From Streptococcaceae bacterium (lineage in GTDB: Bacteria > Bacillota > Bacilli > Lactobacillales > Streptococcaceae): a stretch of 64,000 nt of DNA. Where the stretch lies: NCBI GenBank assembly GCA_022484805.1, contig JAKVKP010000012.1:1-64000 (forward strand), given 5' to 3'. Shown one piece after another: positions 20,840 to 30,605 of this stretch (position 1 is its first letter; each line of letters opens with the position of its first letter). A program made the translations under genes and the position numbers. Under the pieces are notes generated by a model that was not told the origin of the DNA, did no database searches, and was given only the letters and a program-made list of their open reading frames with translations.

Positions 20840-21570
20840 ATTTAAGTCCTTTAGATATTCAAAATAAAAGCTTTTCTACAAAAATGCGTGGTTATAATCA
20901 AGATGAAGTAGATGACTTTTTAGATATTCTTGTTCGTGATTATGAAGATTTGCAAACGAAAAATCGTGAGCTTGAAAAGCAAGTGAAGTTAACAAACGAA
21001 AAATTAGAATACTTCAATGATTTGAAAAATACTTTGAATCAATCTATTATTGTTGCTCAAGATACTGCTGACAAGGTGAAATTAGGTGCCTCAAGTGAAG
21101 CAGAAGCACTTTTAAATGATGCTAAGAAGCAATCAGATATTTTGCTTTCAAATGCCAAGAGTCAAGCGACTGCTATTTTAACTGATTCAAGATTGAAGGG
21201 TGCAGAAATACTAAATAAATCTGTTCAGGATGCAAAGACCTTGGCGCGTGAAACGGATGAACTCAAAAAGCAAACAAAGGTTTTCCATCAACGTCTTGCA
21301 TTGATGCTTGAGTCACAATTACAACAAGTAAAATCGAATGAATGGGACGACATATTGCAACCATTTTCAAGCACGATTCCAGATGCTGCAACAACTTTCA
21401 AGGATGTTGTAGCTGATGTCGTAGCTAGTGATAAGGAAGCAACTGGGGAGATAGAAATTAGCGGAGATGCTAGTTTTTTGAGTGAGGCGGACGTGGAAGA
21501 CACTGCGGAAAAGCCTGAGTCTACTGTTACTGATTCACAAGCTGAATCTACTACAGAAACAGAAAAATAA
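20836..21570 (+). CDS. divIVA: cell division initiation protein DivIVA
   Basis: Coiled-coil protein that marks negatively curved membrane at the poles and septum. It has the N-terminal lipid-binding motif LSPLDIQNKSFSTKMRGYNQDEVDDFLD, then a long coiled coil (about 35-165), then an acidic, low-complexity tail (about 170-244). 244 residues. Last gene before the ileS T-box. Confidence 0.94.
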   Translation: MNLSPLDIQNKSFSTKMRGYNQDEVDDFLDILVRDYEDLQTKNRELEKQVKLTNEKLEYFNDLKNTLNQSIIVAQDTADKVKLGASSEAEALLNDAKKQSDILLSNAKSQATAILTDSRLKGAEILNKSVQDAKTLARETDELKKQTKVFHQRLALMLESQLQQVKSNEWDDILQPFSSTIPDAATTFKDVVADVVASDKEATGEIEISGDASFLSEADVEDTAEKPESTVTDSQAESTTETEK

Positions 21571-21605
21571 GATTGTATTAGAACAAGATTAATGTTTTCA
21601 TAATT

Positions 21606-21790
21606 AAAGCGAGCAGCGGCTGGTGTGAGGCTGTATTCAATGAATGATTAATTATCAGCTAATATTTCAATCAACGTGTGATGGCGTTATCGATCAAAGA
21701 GTGATTATAAGTTGTTTTACATTATTGACTTATAATCAAAATTAGGGTGGTACCACGACTTTCTTCGTCCCTGAAGAAGGTCTTTTTTTG
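21606..21790 (+). promoter_or_regulatory. T-box riboswitch of ileS
   Basis: Stem I begins near 21606 with AGCGAGCAGCGGCTGGTGTGAGGCTGT, a typical T-box stem I sequence. ATC at 21654-21656 is the likely isoleucine specifier codon. The T-box is AGGGTGGTACCACG (21744-21757) with closing GTCCCT. The terminator GACTTTCTTC/GAAGAAGGTC (21757-21766 with 21773-21782) is followed by seven T residues. Uncharged tRNA-Ile would stabilise the antiterminator and allow ileS expression. The specifier is a candidate only. Confidence 0.92.
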
Positions 21791-21884
21791 TATATTCATT
21801 AGTTATGATGAGTCGGAGCTATAATGAGCTTCTGCTCTTAAAATGACAATTTTATTGTGAAAATAATGAAAAGAGGAAATAATT

Positions 21885-24671
21885 TTGAAAATGAAAGAAA
21901 CCTTGCAACTTGGTAAAACAGTTTTTCCAATGCGTGCTAATTTGCCGAATCGGGAAGTAAATTGGCAAAAGGAATGGGAAGAGCAGCACATTTATGAATT
22001 GAGACAAAAAGTGAATGAAGATAAACCGACCTTTGTTTTGCATGATGGACCGCCATATGCCAACGGTAACATTCACTTAGGTCATTCTCTTAATAAAATT
22101 TCTAAGGACATTATTGTCCGTTCTAAGTCAATGTCAGGTTATCGTGCGCCGTATGTTCCAGGCTGGGATACACATGGTTTACCAATTGAACAAGTCTTGA
22201 CTAATAAGGGAATTAAGCGTAAAGAGATGCCATTGGTTGATTATCTTGAAGAATGTCGAAAATATGCGCTGTCACAGGTTGACAAGCAACGCTCAGACTT
22301 TAAGCGATTGGGTGTTGCTGGTGATTGGGAAAATCCTTATGTTACTCTTAAGCCAAGCTATGAGGCAGCTCAAGTTCGTGTATTTGGTAAAATGGCTGAA
22401 AAAGGCTATATTTATAAAGGTTTAAAACCGATTTATTGGTCGCCAAGCTCTGAAAGCTCACTTGCCGAAGCAGAAATTGAATATAAAGATGTTGAAAGTC
22501 CTTCATTATACATTGCCTTTAAGGTTATTGACGGCAAAGGTATTTTGGATACAGATACGAGCTTTGTGATTTGGACAACAACTGCTTGGACATTGCCAGC
22601 AAATTTGGGTATTTTTGTGAATCCTGATTTTGATTATGCGCAGATTTTAGTCAACGGTCAAAAATATGTCGTTGCTTTATCCATGCTGCCGATGATTAAA
22701 GAAGCAATTGGTTGGGAAGATGTTGAAGTCTTAAAAACATTTAAGGGTACTGAATTAGAGTATATGACTGCACAGCATCCGTTTTATGATCGTACTTCCT
22801 TAGTGATGTGTGGGGATTATGTTTCTGATGATGCGGGTACTGGTTTGGTGCATACGGCACCCGGACATGGTGAGGATGACTATATTTATTCGCGTAAATA
22901 TAAGCTTGCTGTTCTTTCGCCTGTCGATTCACGTGGTGTCTTTACAGAAGAAGCACCAGGCTTTGAAGGTAAATTTTATGAGAAAGCCGCACCTGAAATT
23001 ATTGAATTATTAAAGGAAAAGGGAGCTTTGCTGAAGGTTTCTTACTTTACCCATAGCTATCCGCATGACTGGAGAACTAAAAAACCTGTTATTTATCGAG
23101 CAACTGCACAATGGTTTGCATCAATTGATAAATTTAGAGCAGATATCTTAGAAGCAGTTGATCAGGTTGATTGGGTAATTCCTTGGGGTAAAACACGTTT
23201 ACACAATATGATTCGTGATCGAGGCGATTGGGTAATTTCAAGGCAACGTGCGTGGGGTGTACCTTTACCAATTTTCTATGGTGAAAATGGTGAGCCAATT
23301 ATTACACCAGCGACAACTGAACGTGTGGCAGAGCTTTTTGCTTTGCATGGCTCAAAAATTTGGTTTGAGAAAACCGCAAAAGAATTGCTACCAGATGGCT
23401 TTACACATCCGTCTAGCCCAAATGGTGAATTTACTAAAGAAACAGATATTATGGATGTTTGGTTTGATTCAGGCTCTTCACATGAGGCTGTCTTGCGTCA
23501 ACGTAAAGAATTGACCTTCCCTGCAGATTTATATCTTGAAGGTAGTGATCAATATCGTGGCTGGTTTAATTCATCAATTACAACCTCTGTTGCCATTAAT
23601 GGTGTGGCGCCTTATAAAGCAGTTCTTTCACAGGGCTTTGTTTTAGATGGTGAAGGTCGTAAAATGAGTAAATCGCTAGGCAATACGATTTTACCTGATA
23701 AGGTGGTCAAGCAATTTGGAGCGGATATTTTACGATTATGGGTTGCCTCTGTTGATACCGAATCTGATGTCCGTGTCTCAATGGAAATCTTAACTCAGGT
23801 TGCTGAAACTTATCGTAAAATCAGAAATACTTTGCGCTTCTTAATTGCGAATACAACTGATTTTAATCCAGCTAAAGATGCGATTAGTTATCAGGATTTG
23901 CGTTCGGTAGATAAATTCCTATTGGTTCGTTTGAATGAAACAGTACAAACAATCAAGGACGGCTATCAAAATTATCAATTTATTACAATTTATAAAACGG
24001 TTATGAATTTCTTAACTACTGAGGTTTCGGCGTTTTACTTAGATTTTGCTAAAGATGTCGTTTATATTGAAGCGGAGGATGCGTTTGAAAGACGTGCAAT
24101 GCAAACCGTATTTTATGAAATTTTGGTTACTTTAACGAAATTATTGACGCCAATTATACCACATACTGCTGAAGAGATTTGGGCAGAATTGAAGGAAGAA
24201 GAAGCATTTGTGCAATTAGCTGAGTTTCCTGAGGTGAATCAATACCCAGATCAGGATGCACTCAAAGAGGAATGGGTTGACTTCTTAGCATTTCGTGATC
24301 AAGTCTTGAAAGCTTTAGAAGTGGCTAGAAACGAAAAATTAATTGGTAAATCACTTGAAGCTAAAGTGACGATTTATCCAAGTGAACCATTGAAGGTTTT
24401 ATTAACTGCATTAGATGAAGATATTGCTCAGCTTTTGATTGTTTCGGACTTTGTCATCGCTGACGGTGAGGCACCTGAGTCGGCACAATTATTTGATGAT
24501 GTGAAAATTGTGATTGAACATGCAGCTGGTGATACTTGTGTCCGCTGTCGTCGTGTTGACGAGACGGTTGGTCAAAATGAGCATCCAAATTTAGCATCAG
24601 TGTGTTCACATTGTGCTGAAATCTTGGTTGCTAATTTCCCAGATGCTGTCGCAAGTGGCTTTGAAAATTAA
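21885..24671 (+). CDS. ileS: isoleucine--tRNA ligase
   Basis: Charges tRNA-Ile; class I, 928 residues. HIGH box [10 protein letters not shown] near residue 62, the editing domain ([13 protein letters not shown] and [15 protein letters not shown]), and KMSKSLGN near residue 593. A C-terminal zinc site uses CVRC (about 884-887) and CSHC (about 906-909). The start is TTG, 7 bases after AAGAGGA, giving the family-typical start [20 protein letters not shown] 21891 is farther from the RBS. Controlled by the T-box just upstream. Confidence 0.96.
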   Translation: MKMKETLQLGKTVFPMRANLPNREVNWQKEWEEQHIYELRQKVNEDKPTFVLHDGPPYANGNIHLGHSLNKISKDIIVRSKSMSGYRAPYVPGWDTHGLPIEQVLTNKGIKRKEMPLVDYLEECRKYALSQVDKQRSDFKRLGVAGDWENPYVTLKPSYEAAQVRVFGKMAEKGYIYKGLKPIYWSPSSESSLAEAEIEYKDVESPSLYIAFKVIDGKGILDTDTSFVIWTTTAWTLPANLGIFVNPDFDYAQILVNGQKYVVALSMLPMIKEAIGWEDVEVLKTFKGTELEYMTAQHPFYDRTSLVMCGDYVSDDAGTGLVHTAPGHGEDDYIYSRKYKLAVLSPVDSRGVFTEEAPGFEGKFYEKAAPEIIELLKEKGALLKVSYFTHSYPHDWRTKKPVIYRATAQWFASIDKFRADILEAVDQVDWVIPWGKTRLHNMIRDRGDWVISRQRAWGVPLPIFYGENGEPIITPATTERVAELFALHGSKIWFEKTAKELLPDGFTHPSSPNGEFTKETDIMDVWFDSGSSHEAVLRQRKELTFPADLYLEGSDQYRGWFNSSITTSVAINGVAPYKAVLSQGFVLDGEGRKMSKSLGNTILPDKVVKQFGADILRLWVASVDTESDVRVSMEILTQVAETYRKIRNTLRFLIANTTDFNPAKDAISYQDLRSVDKFLLVRLNETVQTIKDGYQNYQFITIYKTVMNFLTTEVSAFYLDFAKDVVYIEAEDAFERRAMQTVFYEILVTLTKLLTPIIPHTAEEIWAELKEEEAFVQLAEFPEVNQYPDQDALKEEWVDFLAFRDQVLKALEVARNEKLIGKSLEAKVTIYPSEPLKVLLTALDEDIAQLLIVSDFVIADGEAPESAQLFDDVKIVIEHAAGDTCVRCRRVDETVGQNEHPNLASVCSHCAEILVANFPDAVASGFEN

Positions 24672-24726
24672 TAGATTAATAGATTAATAACCATACATCT
24701 TTATTAATAATCAGATAATGCAATTT

Positions 24727-24825
24727 AAAATAGTGGTCATTTTTTGTTGTGAGACCCAAAAAGTTAGATCGAAAATCTAACTTTTTGGGTCTCACAGCAA
24801 TTGGGTGACTGCTATTTTTATTTAC
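24727..24825 (+). terminator. large nested hairpin, probable ileS terminator
   Basis: The outer stem AAAATAGTGGTCA (24727-24739) pairs with TGACTGCTATTTT (24806-24818; two G-U pairs) and is followed by TATTT. Inside it lies a second stem of 22 perfect pairs (24748-24769 with 24775-24796, loop CGAAA), extendable to 26 pairs with one G-U. The outer stem with T-run alone is a normal terminator; the inner hairpin looks inserted in its loop. Confidence 0.8.
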
Positions 24826-25174
24826 TCAAAGATTGCTTGAATTAATTTTAAAGGCTCTTGAATTTCACAAAATTTTCAGCTAAATGAGTTTTTGATTTCA
24901 AGCTCTTGTTCTTATATTTTTTATTTTAATAATTTACCTAGCTAATTTCTTAGGCTTTTATCAATTGGGGTTTTAAGTTATAATTATATAGAATATGTTG
25001 TTGTTTTTAACGTAGCTATTGCGAATTTGAGAACAATATTTATCATTAAGTAGTAGTTCATTATTAATATAGTTTTTATAATCGGCTAGATTATTAATGT
25101 GAAGCATAGATTATTTATAATAAAAGTCGATTATTTAGTTATCTGTTATTGATAATAAAAGGGAGCATTGATGA
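24826..25174. other. AT-rich intergenic region before zapA
   Basis: About 350 bases with no supported ORF or RNA gene. A TATAAT near 24979-24984 could be a -10 for the zapA-cvpA transcript but has no good -35. Otherwise I see nothing. Confidence 0.4.
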
Positions 25175-25576
25175 ATGAGCAATAAGAAAAGATTCAAATC
25201 ACTTGTAGATGGCAAGCCTTATGTTTTAATCACTACCGCCAATGATCAGCTTTTGCGGACGGCAACTGATATTGTCAATGAAAAGTTTCAGCAAATTAAA
25301 GCACATGCACCGCAAACCAGTCGAGAGGATGTGGCAGTTCTTTTGAGTCTGCAAGTGATTGCTGAACAGGTGCTAAGAGAAAATGAGTTGGAAAAAACCA
25401 AGCAAGAGGTTAATCAGCTGAAAGAAGAATTAGAGCAAGTGCGAGCAGAATTAGAAAATACTCAGAATGGCTTGACTCATTTACCAGAAAAGTCACTGAA
25501 TGTTTTAAAAGAACAAAAAGCGAGTAATGCACGGGCGAAACAGCAAATACTGGCGAGTAAGGAAGAGGGCAAATGA
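25175..25576 (+). CDS. zapA: cell division protein ZapA
   Basis: 133 residues. The N-terminal ZapA globular head (KKRFKSLVDGKPYVLITTANDQLLRTATDIVNEKFQQIK) is followed by a coiled coil (about 55-105), which in ZapA forms antiparallel tetramers that cross-link FtsZ filaments. RBS AAGGGAG. It overlaps cvpA by 4 bases (ATGA), the same order as in other Bacilli (zapA-cvpA-mutS2). Confidence 0.9.
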   Translation: MSNKKRFKSLVDGKPYVLITTANDQLLRTATDIVNEKFQQIKAHAPQTSREDVAVLLSLQVIAEQVLRENELEKTKQEVNQLKEELEQVRAELENTQNGLTHLPEKSLNVLKEQKASNARAKQQILASKEEGK

Positions 25577-26133
25577 TTTCAATTATTATTTTAATTTTTC
25601 TGGCGATTGGTTTTGCGATTGGCTACTTTAGAGGCTTCGCCTTGCAGGCTTATTATATCATTGGGACACTGGTTGCTTATCTGGTTGCAACAATTCTTTT
25701 CAAAAAATACGCGACAATATTTACGTTATGGGTACCTTTCCCATCTGCAACATCTGAATCAAAACTAACGATTTTAAATCAATCTATTATCTTTGATTTG
25801 AATGATGTTTTTTATGCCGCCTTTGCCTTTATGCTTATTTTTATAATTGTCATGGTGCTGGTGAGGGTTTTGGGCATTTTTGCTTATCCACTCAGTCACT
25901 TAAAGGTTTTAGGCAAACATAATCATTGGGTTGGTGGTGTGTTAGGTATAATTGAATTTTATATTGTTATTCTTTTATTCTTAGCAATTTTTGCACTGAT
26001 TCCAGTCAATAGTATCCAAAATGCACTTTCAAATAGTCTATTGGCGAATTCAATGTTATTAAGAACTCCAATTTTTTCACATGATATTTTTAATTCATGG
26101 GTTACAGAAATGATTAATCAAAATCCATTCTAG
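25573..26133 (+). CDS. cvpA: CvpA family membrane protein
   Basis: 186 residues with four hydrophobic segments (about 2-20, 24-43, 78-103, 118-145). Family features include the GYFRGF motif near residues 17-22. CvpA relatives are needed for colicin V production in E. coli and for envelope stress tolerance elsewhere; the molecular role is unknown. Followed by a terminator. Confidence 0.88.
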   Translation: MISIIILIFLAIGFAIGYFRGFALQAYYIIGTLVAYLVATILFKKYATIFTLWVPFPSATSESKLTILNQSIIFDLNDVFYAAFAFMLIFIIVMVLVRVLGIFAYPLSHLKVLGKHNHWVGGVLGIIEFYIVILLFLAIFALIPVNSIQNALSNSLLANSMLLRTPIFSHDIFNSWVTEMINQNPF

Positions 26134-26168
26134 TCTTTTTAATAATTTTGGCGAGATGGTAAGACAAG

Positions 26169-26202
26169 ATAGGCTGGCGATTGTTTTCCAGTCTATTTTT
26201 TT
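26169..26202 (+). terminator. rho-independent terminator after cvpA
   Basis: ATAGGCTGG (26169-26177) pairs with CCAGTCTAT (26188-26196; one G-U), then a run of T residues. Confidence 0.85.
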
Positions 26203-26231
26203 AAAGTAAGAGATTTATCAGGAGAAATATA

Positions 26232-28580
26232 ATGAATAGTAAAATAGAAGAGATATTAGAATTTAATGAAATCATTCAAGAGGTGGCTGGTTATACGTTA
26301 ACTTTTCAAGGTCGGACGGCAGTTAATCAGCTACATCCAACCAATAATCGCCTCCAAATTGAGCAGGATTTTATTGAGGTTGAAGAGGCTACGGCAATTC
26401 TTCGTGAGCGCGCTCAGATACCCATTGCGGAGCTACCAAATTTTGCTGAACATTTTAAAAGAATTGAAATTGGTGCTGATTTAAACGGTGTTGAATTGGC
26501 TCAAATTGGTCGGGTTTTAAGAATTGTAACCACCTTATCACAGTTTTTTGAGCAACTGGATATTGAAACACCAATTATTCGCTTAAAAGAATTAGCTAAT
26601 AAAATAATTACCCTACCAAGAATACGCCAATCCTTGGCAGTCATTGATGAATCTGGCTTTGTTCGTGATGAGGCGAGTGATTATTTAGCCAATATTCGCC
26701 ATTCAATCAAGCGAATTGAGCGTCAAATTCGTGAACGGTTAGAACGCTATACGAAAGAAAGTGCTGAATATCTAAGTGAACCAATTATCACGATTCGGAA
26801 TGAACGTTTTGTTTTACCAGTCAAGCATGAGTATCGTAATAAGTTTGGTGGTGTTATTCATGATCAATCAGCTAGCGGACAGACACTTTACATTGAGCCA
26901 ACTAAAACCTTAACACTCAACAATGATTTAAGCAGTGCTAAATCAAATGAAAAAGCTGAAATACAGCGTATTCTTCGTGAATTAACGGCGGCCTTACGAC
27001 CTTATTTGAATGAGCTAAGACAGAATACTTGGGTAATTAGTCGACTTGATGTGATTCAGGCTAAGGTAAGCTTTGCAGGGAAAATCAAAGGAATTATTCC
27101 TGAAATTAGTCAGCAGCAAGAAATTCAATTAATTGATGCACGCCATCCTTTAATTAATGCTGATTTGGTAGTACCAAATACAATTGAATTAGGACAAAAT
27201 TATCGTTCAATGGTTATTACTGGACCTAATACAGGTGGGAAAACAATTACCTTAAAAACACTAGGCTTACTGCAACTAATGGCGCAGGCAGGGCTGCCAA
27301 TTTCTGCCCGTGAGACCAGTAAGATTGCGATTTTGGATGATATTTTTGCTGATATTGGTGATGAGCAGTCGATTTCACAAAATCTATCAACTTTTTCAAG
27401 TCATATGACACATACTGTTGCCATATTAAAGCAAACAAGCCGAAATACATTAACCTTATTTGATGAGCTGGGTGCTGGAACTGATCCACAAGAAGGAGCG
27501 GCGCTTGCCATTGCGATTTTAGAATTTATTCGCAGTCAAAATGGTCTAGTTGTAGCTACGACCCATTATCCGGAGTTAAAAATTTACGGTGTAAATACAC
27601 CAAATACGATTAATGCCAGCATGGCTTTTGATGTGGAAAGCTTAAGTCCAACCTATCAATTATTAATTGGTATTCCTGGTAAAAGTAATGCTTTTGAAAT
27701 TTCAAGACGTTTAGGATTGAGTGATTCAATTATCAGTCATGCCAAGACCTTAGCTGGTAGTGAAAGTCACGAAATCAATGAGATGCTTGAAAAATTAGAA
27801 CAGACGAACTCACGCTTAAGTCAGTCGTTAGAAGAAGCAGAGCGTATCGAAACAGAAAATGAATCTTTGCATGCAGAGTTAGAAGCAATGTATCAGAAAT
27901 TTACGCGTGAGAAAGATGTGATGCTTAAGAAGGCGGATGAAAAGGCACAGGCAATTGTTGCCAAAACAGAAGCGGATGCTGAAGCGATTATGTCTTCACT
28001 TCGTGAGAAGAATTCAGCAAAAGAGCATGAATTGATTGAAGCCAAAACACAGATTAAAAATCTGCGTGATACGGGTGTTGATTTATCTAAAAATAAAGTG
28101 CTTAAGCGTGCGAAGGCACAGAAGGCTTTAAAAATTGGGGACGAGGTCTTGGTCTTAAACTATGGTCAGCGAGCAACAGTAATCAGACAGCTGGCTGAGG
28201 ATAATTATGAGGTCCAAATGGGCTTGATTAAGATGAAGGCGAATCGAACGGAGCTTGAAAAGGTAGCAAGGGAAGTTAACAAACAATCTAAGGCGACGGT
28301 TAAGCGAGCAAATCGGGGACTTAGCGGTAGTCAGAGCATTAAAACTGAATTGGACCTACGTGGCAAGCGTTATGAAGCGGCGATGACCGAACTGGATCGT
28401 TATATTGATTCAGCTTTACTACAAAATTACCCTCATGTCAGAATTATTCATGGTAAAGGGACAGGAGCCTTGCAGCAGGGGGTTTGGCAATATCTACGCA
28501 GTAATCGTCAAGTCAAGCATTTCGAATATGCAACACCAAATTCTGGCGGTAATGGTGTGACAATTGTAGAATTTAAATAA
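26232..28580 (+). CDS. mutS2: endonuclease MutS2 / ribosome rescue factor
   Basis: A MutS-like ATPase that in Bacilli splits collided ribosomes and/or suppresses recombination. 782 residues: a core and lever domain, Walker A GPNTGGKTITLKT near 333, Walker B LTLFDELGAGTDPQEGAAL near 410, and the clamp with coiled coils (about 515-625). A KOW-like segment (LKIGDEVLVLNYGQRATVIRQL) precedes the C-terminal Smr domain (about 705-782: LDLRGKRYEAA ... IIHGKGTGAL). RBS AGGAGA. A separate gene for another KOW-Smr module follows 14 bases later. Confidence 0.95.
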   Translation: MNSKIEEILEFNEIIQEVAGYTLTFQGRTAVNQLHPTNNRLQIEQDFIEVEEATAILRERAQIPIAELPNFAEHFKRIEIGADLNGVELAQIGRVLRIVTTLSQFFEQLDIETPIIRLKELANKIITLPRIRQSLAVIDESGFVRDEASDYLANIRHSIKRIERQIRERLERYTKESAEYLSEPIITIRNERFVLPVKHEYRNKFGGVIHDQSASGQTLYIEPTKTLTLNNDLSSAKSNEKAEIQRILRELTAALRPYLNELRQNTWVISRLDVIQAKVSFAGKIKGIIPEISQQQEIQLIDARHPLINADLVVPNTIELGQNYRSMVITGPNTGGKTITLKTLGLLQLMAQAGLPISARETSKIAILDDIFADIGDEQSISQNLSTFSSHMTHTVAILKQTSRNTLTLFDELGAGTDPQEGAALAIAILEFIRSQNGLVVATTHYPELKIYGVNTPNTINASMAFDVESLSPTYQLLIGIPGKSNAFEISRRLGLSDSIISHAKTLAGSESHEINEMLEKLEQTNSRLSQSLEEAERIETENESLHAELEAMYQKFTREKDVMLKKADEKAQAIVAKTEADAEAIMSSLREKNSAKEHELIEAKTQIKNLRDTGVDLSKNKVLKRAKAQKALKIGDEVLVLNYGQRATVIRQLAEDNYEVQMGLIKMKANRTELEKVAREVNKQSKATVKRANRGLSGSQSIKTELDLRGKRYEAAMTELDRYIDSALLQNYPHVRIIHGKGTGALQQGVWQYLRSNRQVKHFEYATPNSGGNGVTIVEFK

Positions 28581-28594
28581 GGGAGTGCTTAGGA

Positions 28595-29089
28595 TTGTCA
28601 AGGCAAAATAAATCAAAGCTAGATGAGCAATCAAATCATTATAAAGTAGGTAAATTTGTTCGTGCCAAGCGTTTTAATCAAGATGCAGTGATTAGCCAAG
28701 TACTTTCTCATGAAACCTACCAAATTGAACTATTATCGAATGGTTTAAGGTTGAAGGAAACAATTGATTATTTGGAGCTATTGCCAGCCAATATTCAAGC
28801 ACCGCAACGTGTTCCGGCACAATCAAGCTATCCAGAGTTGAATGTGACCTCTGCCGAGCTTGATTTGCATGGTATGCGCTATGAGCCTGCCCTTACTCAA
28901 GTTGCACAATTTTTAGATCAGGCAATTATTAACCAGTACAGCTATATTCGAATTAACCACGGCAAGGGTAGTGGGGTTCTACAAGCGGGAGTTTGGCATC
29001 TTCTAAGTGTTCATTCACAAGTTAAGCACTATCAGTTTGCGCCTCAAAATTTAGGTGGACGTGGCGTGACAATTGTTGAATTAAAATAA
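28595..29089 (+). CDS. stand-alone KOW-Smr protein, paralogue of the MutS2 C-terminus
   Basis: 164 residues. The C-terminal 75 residues align throughout with the Smr domain of the preceding MutS2: LDLHGMRYEPALTQV, RINHGKGSGVLQAGVWHLL, SQVKHYQFA and GGRGVTIVELK match LDLRGKRYEAAMTEL, RIIHGKGTGALQQGVWQYL, RQVKHFEYA and GGNGVTIVEFK. The N-terminal part (about 15-65, VGKFVRAKRFNQDAVISQVL) mirrors MutS2's KOW-like segment. It lacks the ATPase and clamp. The start is TTG 28595 with GGGAG upstream. Smr domains have nuclease activity and bind ribosomes in some proteins. A domain duplication is inferred. Confidence 0.85.
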   Translation: MSRQNKSKLDEQSNHYKVGKFVRAKRFNQDAVISQVLSHETYQIELLSNGLRLKETIDYLELLPANIQAPQRVPAQSSYPELNVTSAELDLHGMRYEPALTQVAQFLDQAIINQYSYIRINHGKGSGVLQAGVWHLLSVHSQVKHYQFAPQNLGGRGVTIVELK

Positions 29090-29238
29090 TCTAATCTTTG
29101 AATAAGTATCAATATTAAATCTTCTTCGGGTTGCTAACTAATATTCTAATAGAATATGTTATAATAATTTGGATAAGAAACTGAATAATTTTAATCAATT
29201 TCTAAGTAAAACTCAGCATTGAATAGAAGCGAGGCAAA

Positions 29239-30582
29239 ATGGCTAAATTTAAAGATTATAATTTTCCACCTTTTTTGCAAAAGGCATTAGAGAAAATCGA
29301 TTTTACAGAACCGACGGCAGTACAGGAACGTTTGATTCCAGTTATTCGACAAGGTAAAAATGTTATTGGTCAATCGAAGACAGGTAGTGGTAAAACACAT
29401 ACTTTTTTATTACCCATTATTGAAAAAATAAAACCGGAATTAAATCAAGTACAGGCGGTCATCACTGTACCGAGTCGAGAGTTAGCTGAACAAATTTATC
29501 AGGCCGCAATCGAGTTAGTTCAATTTGCCGAGGTGGAGTATCGAATTGCCAACTATGTTGGAGGTACTGATCGTAAAAGGCAGCTTGAGAAATTAGAACA
29601 TACTCAACCTCATCTTGTCATTGGTACAAGCGGACGAATTCTTGATTTAACTAAAACAGAACTAAAACTTTTTACCGCCAAAACATTTGTGGTAGATGAG
29701 GCTGATATGGCACTTGACTTAGGTTTCTTACCTGAAGTTGACCAAATCGCTGCGCAGTTTTCAGAAAATGTACAGTTTTTGGTTTTCTCTGCAACTATTC
29801 CGCAAAAATTACAGCCATTTTTGAAAAAATATTTAAAAAATCCTGTGGCGGAACAGATTGAAAGTCGAACGATTATTAGTGACCAAATTGATAACTGGTT
29901 AATTTCAACCAAGGGTCAGGATAAAAATAACGTTATTTTAAATTTACTACATATTACCAATCCTTATCTCGCAATTATTTTTGCCAATACGAAGCAGCGT
30001 GTTGATGAAATCGCGCATTTTTTGAAGTCAAATGGCTTAAAAGTGGCTAAAATTCATGGTGGCATTGAGCCAAGAGAACGGAAACGGATTATGAAGCAAG
30101 TTCGTAATTTAGATTATCAATATCTTGTTGCTACAGATTTAGCAGCAAGAGGCATTGATATTGAAGGTATTTCACATGTCATCAATGATGAAATTCCAAG
30201 TGATCTTGACTTTTTTGTGCATCGTGTTGGCCGAACTGGTCGAAATCAATTAGATGGTATTGCGATTACTCTATTTACGCCGAGTGATGATCAAGCAATT
30301 GTTGGCTTAGAAAAAATGGGAATACAATTTGTACCTAAAACCATCAAGAATGCTGAAATCGTGGATAGCTATGACCGAAATCGCCGACAACAGCGTGAAA
30401 AGAAGAAGGATGAGCTTGATCCAACGCTGATTGGTTTAGTTAAAAAGAAGAAAAAGAAAATTAAACCGGGCTATAAAAAGAAAATCAATCGCGCAATTTC
30501 TGAAAGAAATAAAACAAAGCGTCGGATAGAGACAAAGCATAAAAACCGCGAAGATCGAAAAGGTCGTAAGCAAAGCTTTTAA
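29239..30582 (+). CDS. cshB: DEAD-box RNA helicase, CshB type
   Basis: An ATP-dependent RNA helicase for RNA remodelling at low temperature, ribosome assembly or RNA decay. 447 residues. The Q-motif region is TAVQERLIPVIRQGKN, Walker A SKTGSGKT near 46-52, DEAD as VDEADMALDLGFLPE near 152, the SAT motif, and HRVGRTGR near 327. A highly basic tail (about 375-447, Lys/Arg runs) should bind RNA. RBS GCGAGG. Confidence 0.92.
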   Translation: MAKFKDYNFPPFLQKALEKIDFTEPTAVQERLIPVIRQGKNVIGQSKTGSGKTHTFLLPIIEKIKPELNQVQAVITVPSRELAEQIYQAAIELVQFAEVEYRIANYVGGTDRKRQLEKLEHTQPHLVIGTSGRILDLTKTELKLFTAKTFVVDEADMALDLGFLPEVDQIAAQFSENVQFLVFSATIPQKLQPFLKKYLKNPVAEQIESRTIISDQIDNWLISTKGQDKNNVILNLLHITNPYLAIIFANTKQRVDEIAHFLKSNGLKVAKIHGGIEPRERKRIMKQVRNLDYQYLVATDLAARGIDIEGISHVINDEIPSDLDFFVHRVGRTGRNQLDGIAITLFTPSDDQAIVGLEKMGIQFVPKTIKNAEIVDSYDRNRRQQREKKKDELDPTLIGLVKKKKKKIKPGYKKKINRAISERNKTKRRIETKHKNREDRKGRKQSF

Positions 30583-30605
30583 AATAAAAATTGGTGGTGA
30601 ATGGC

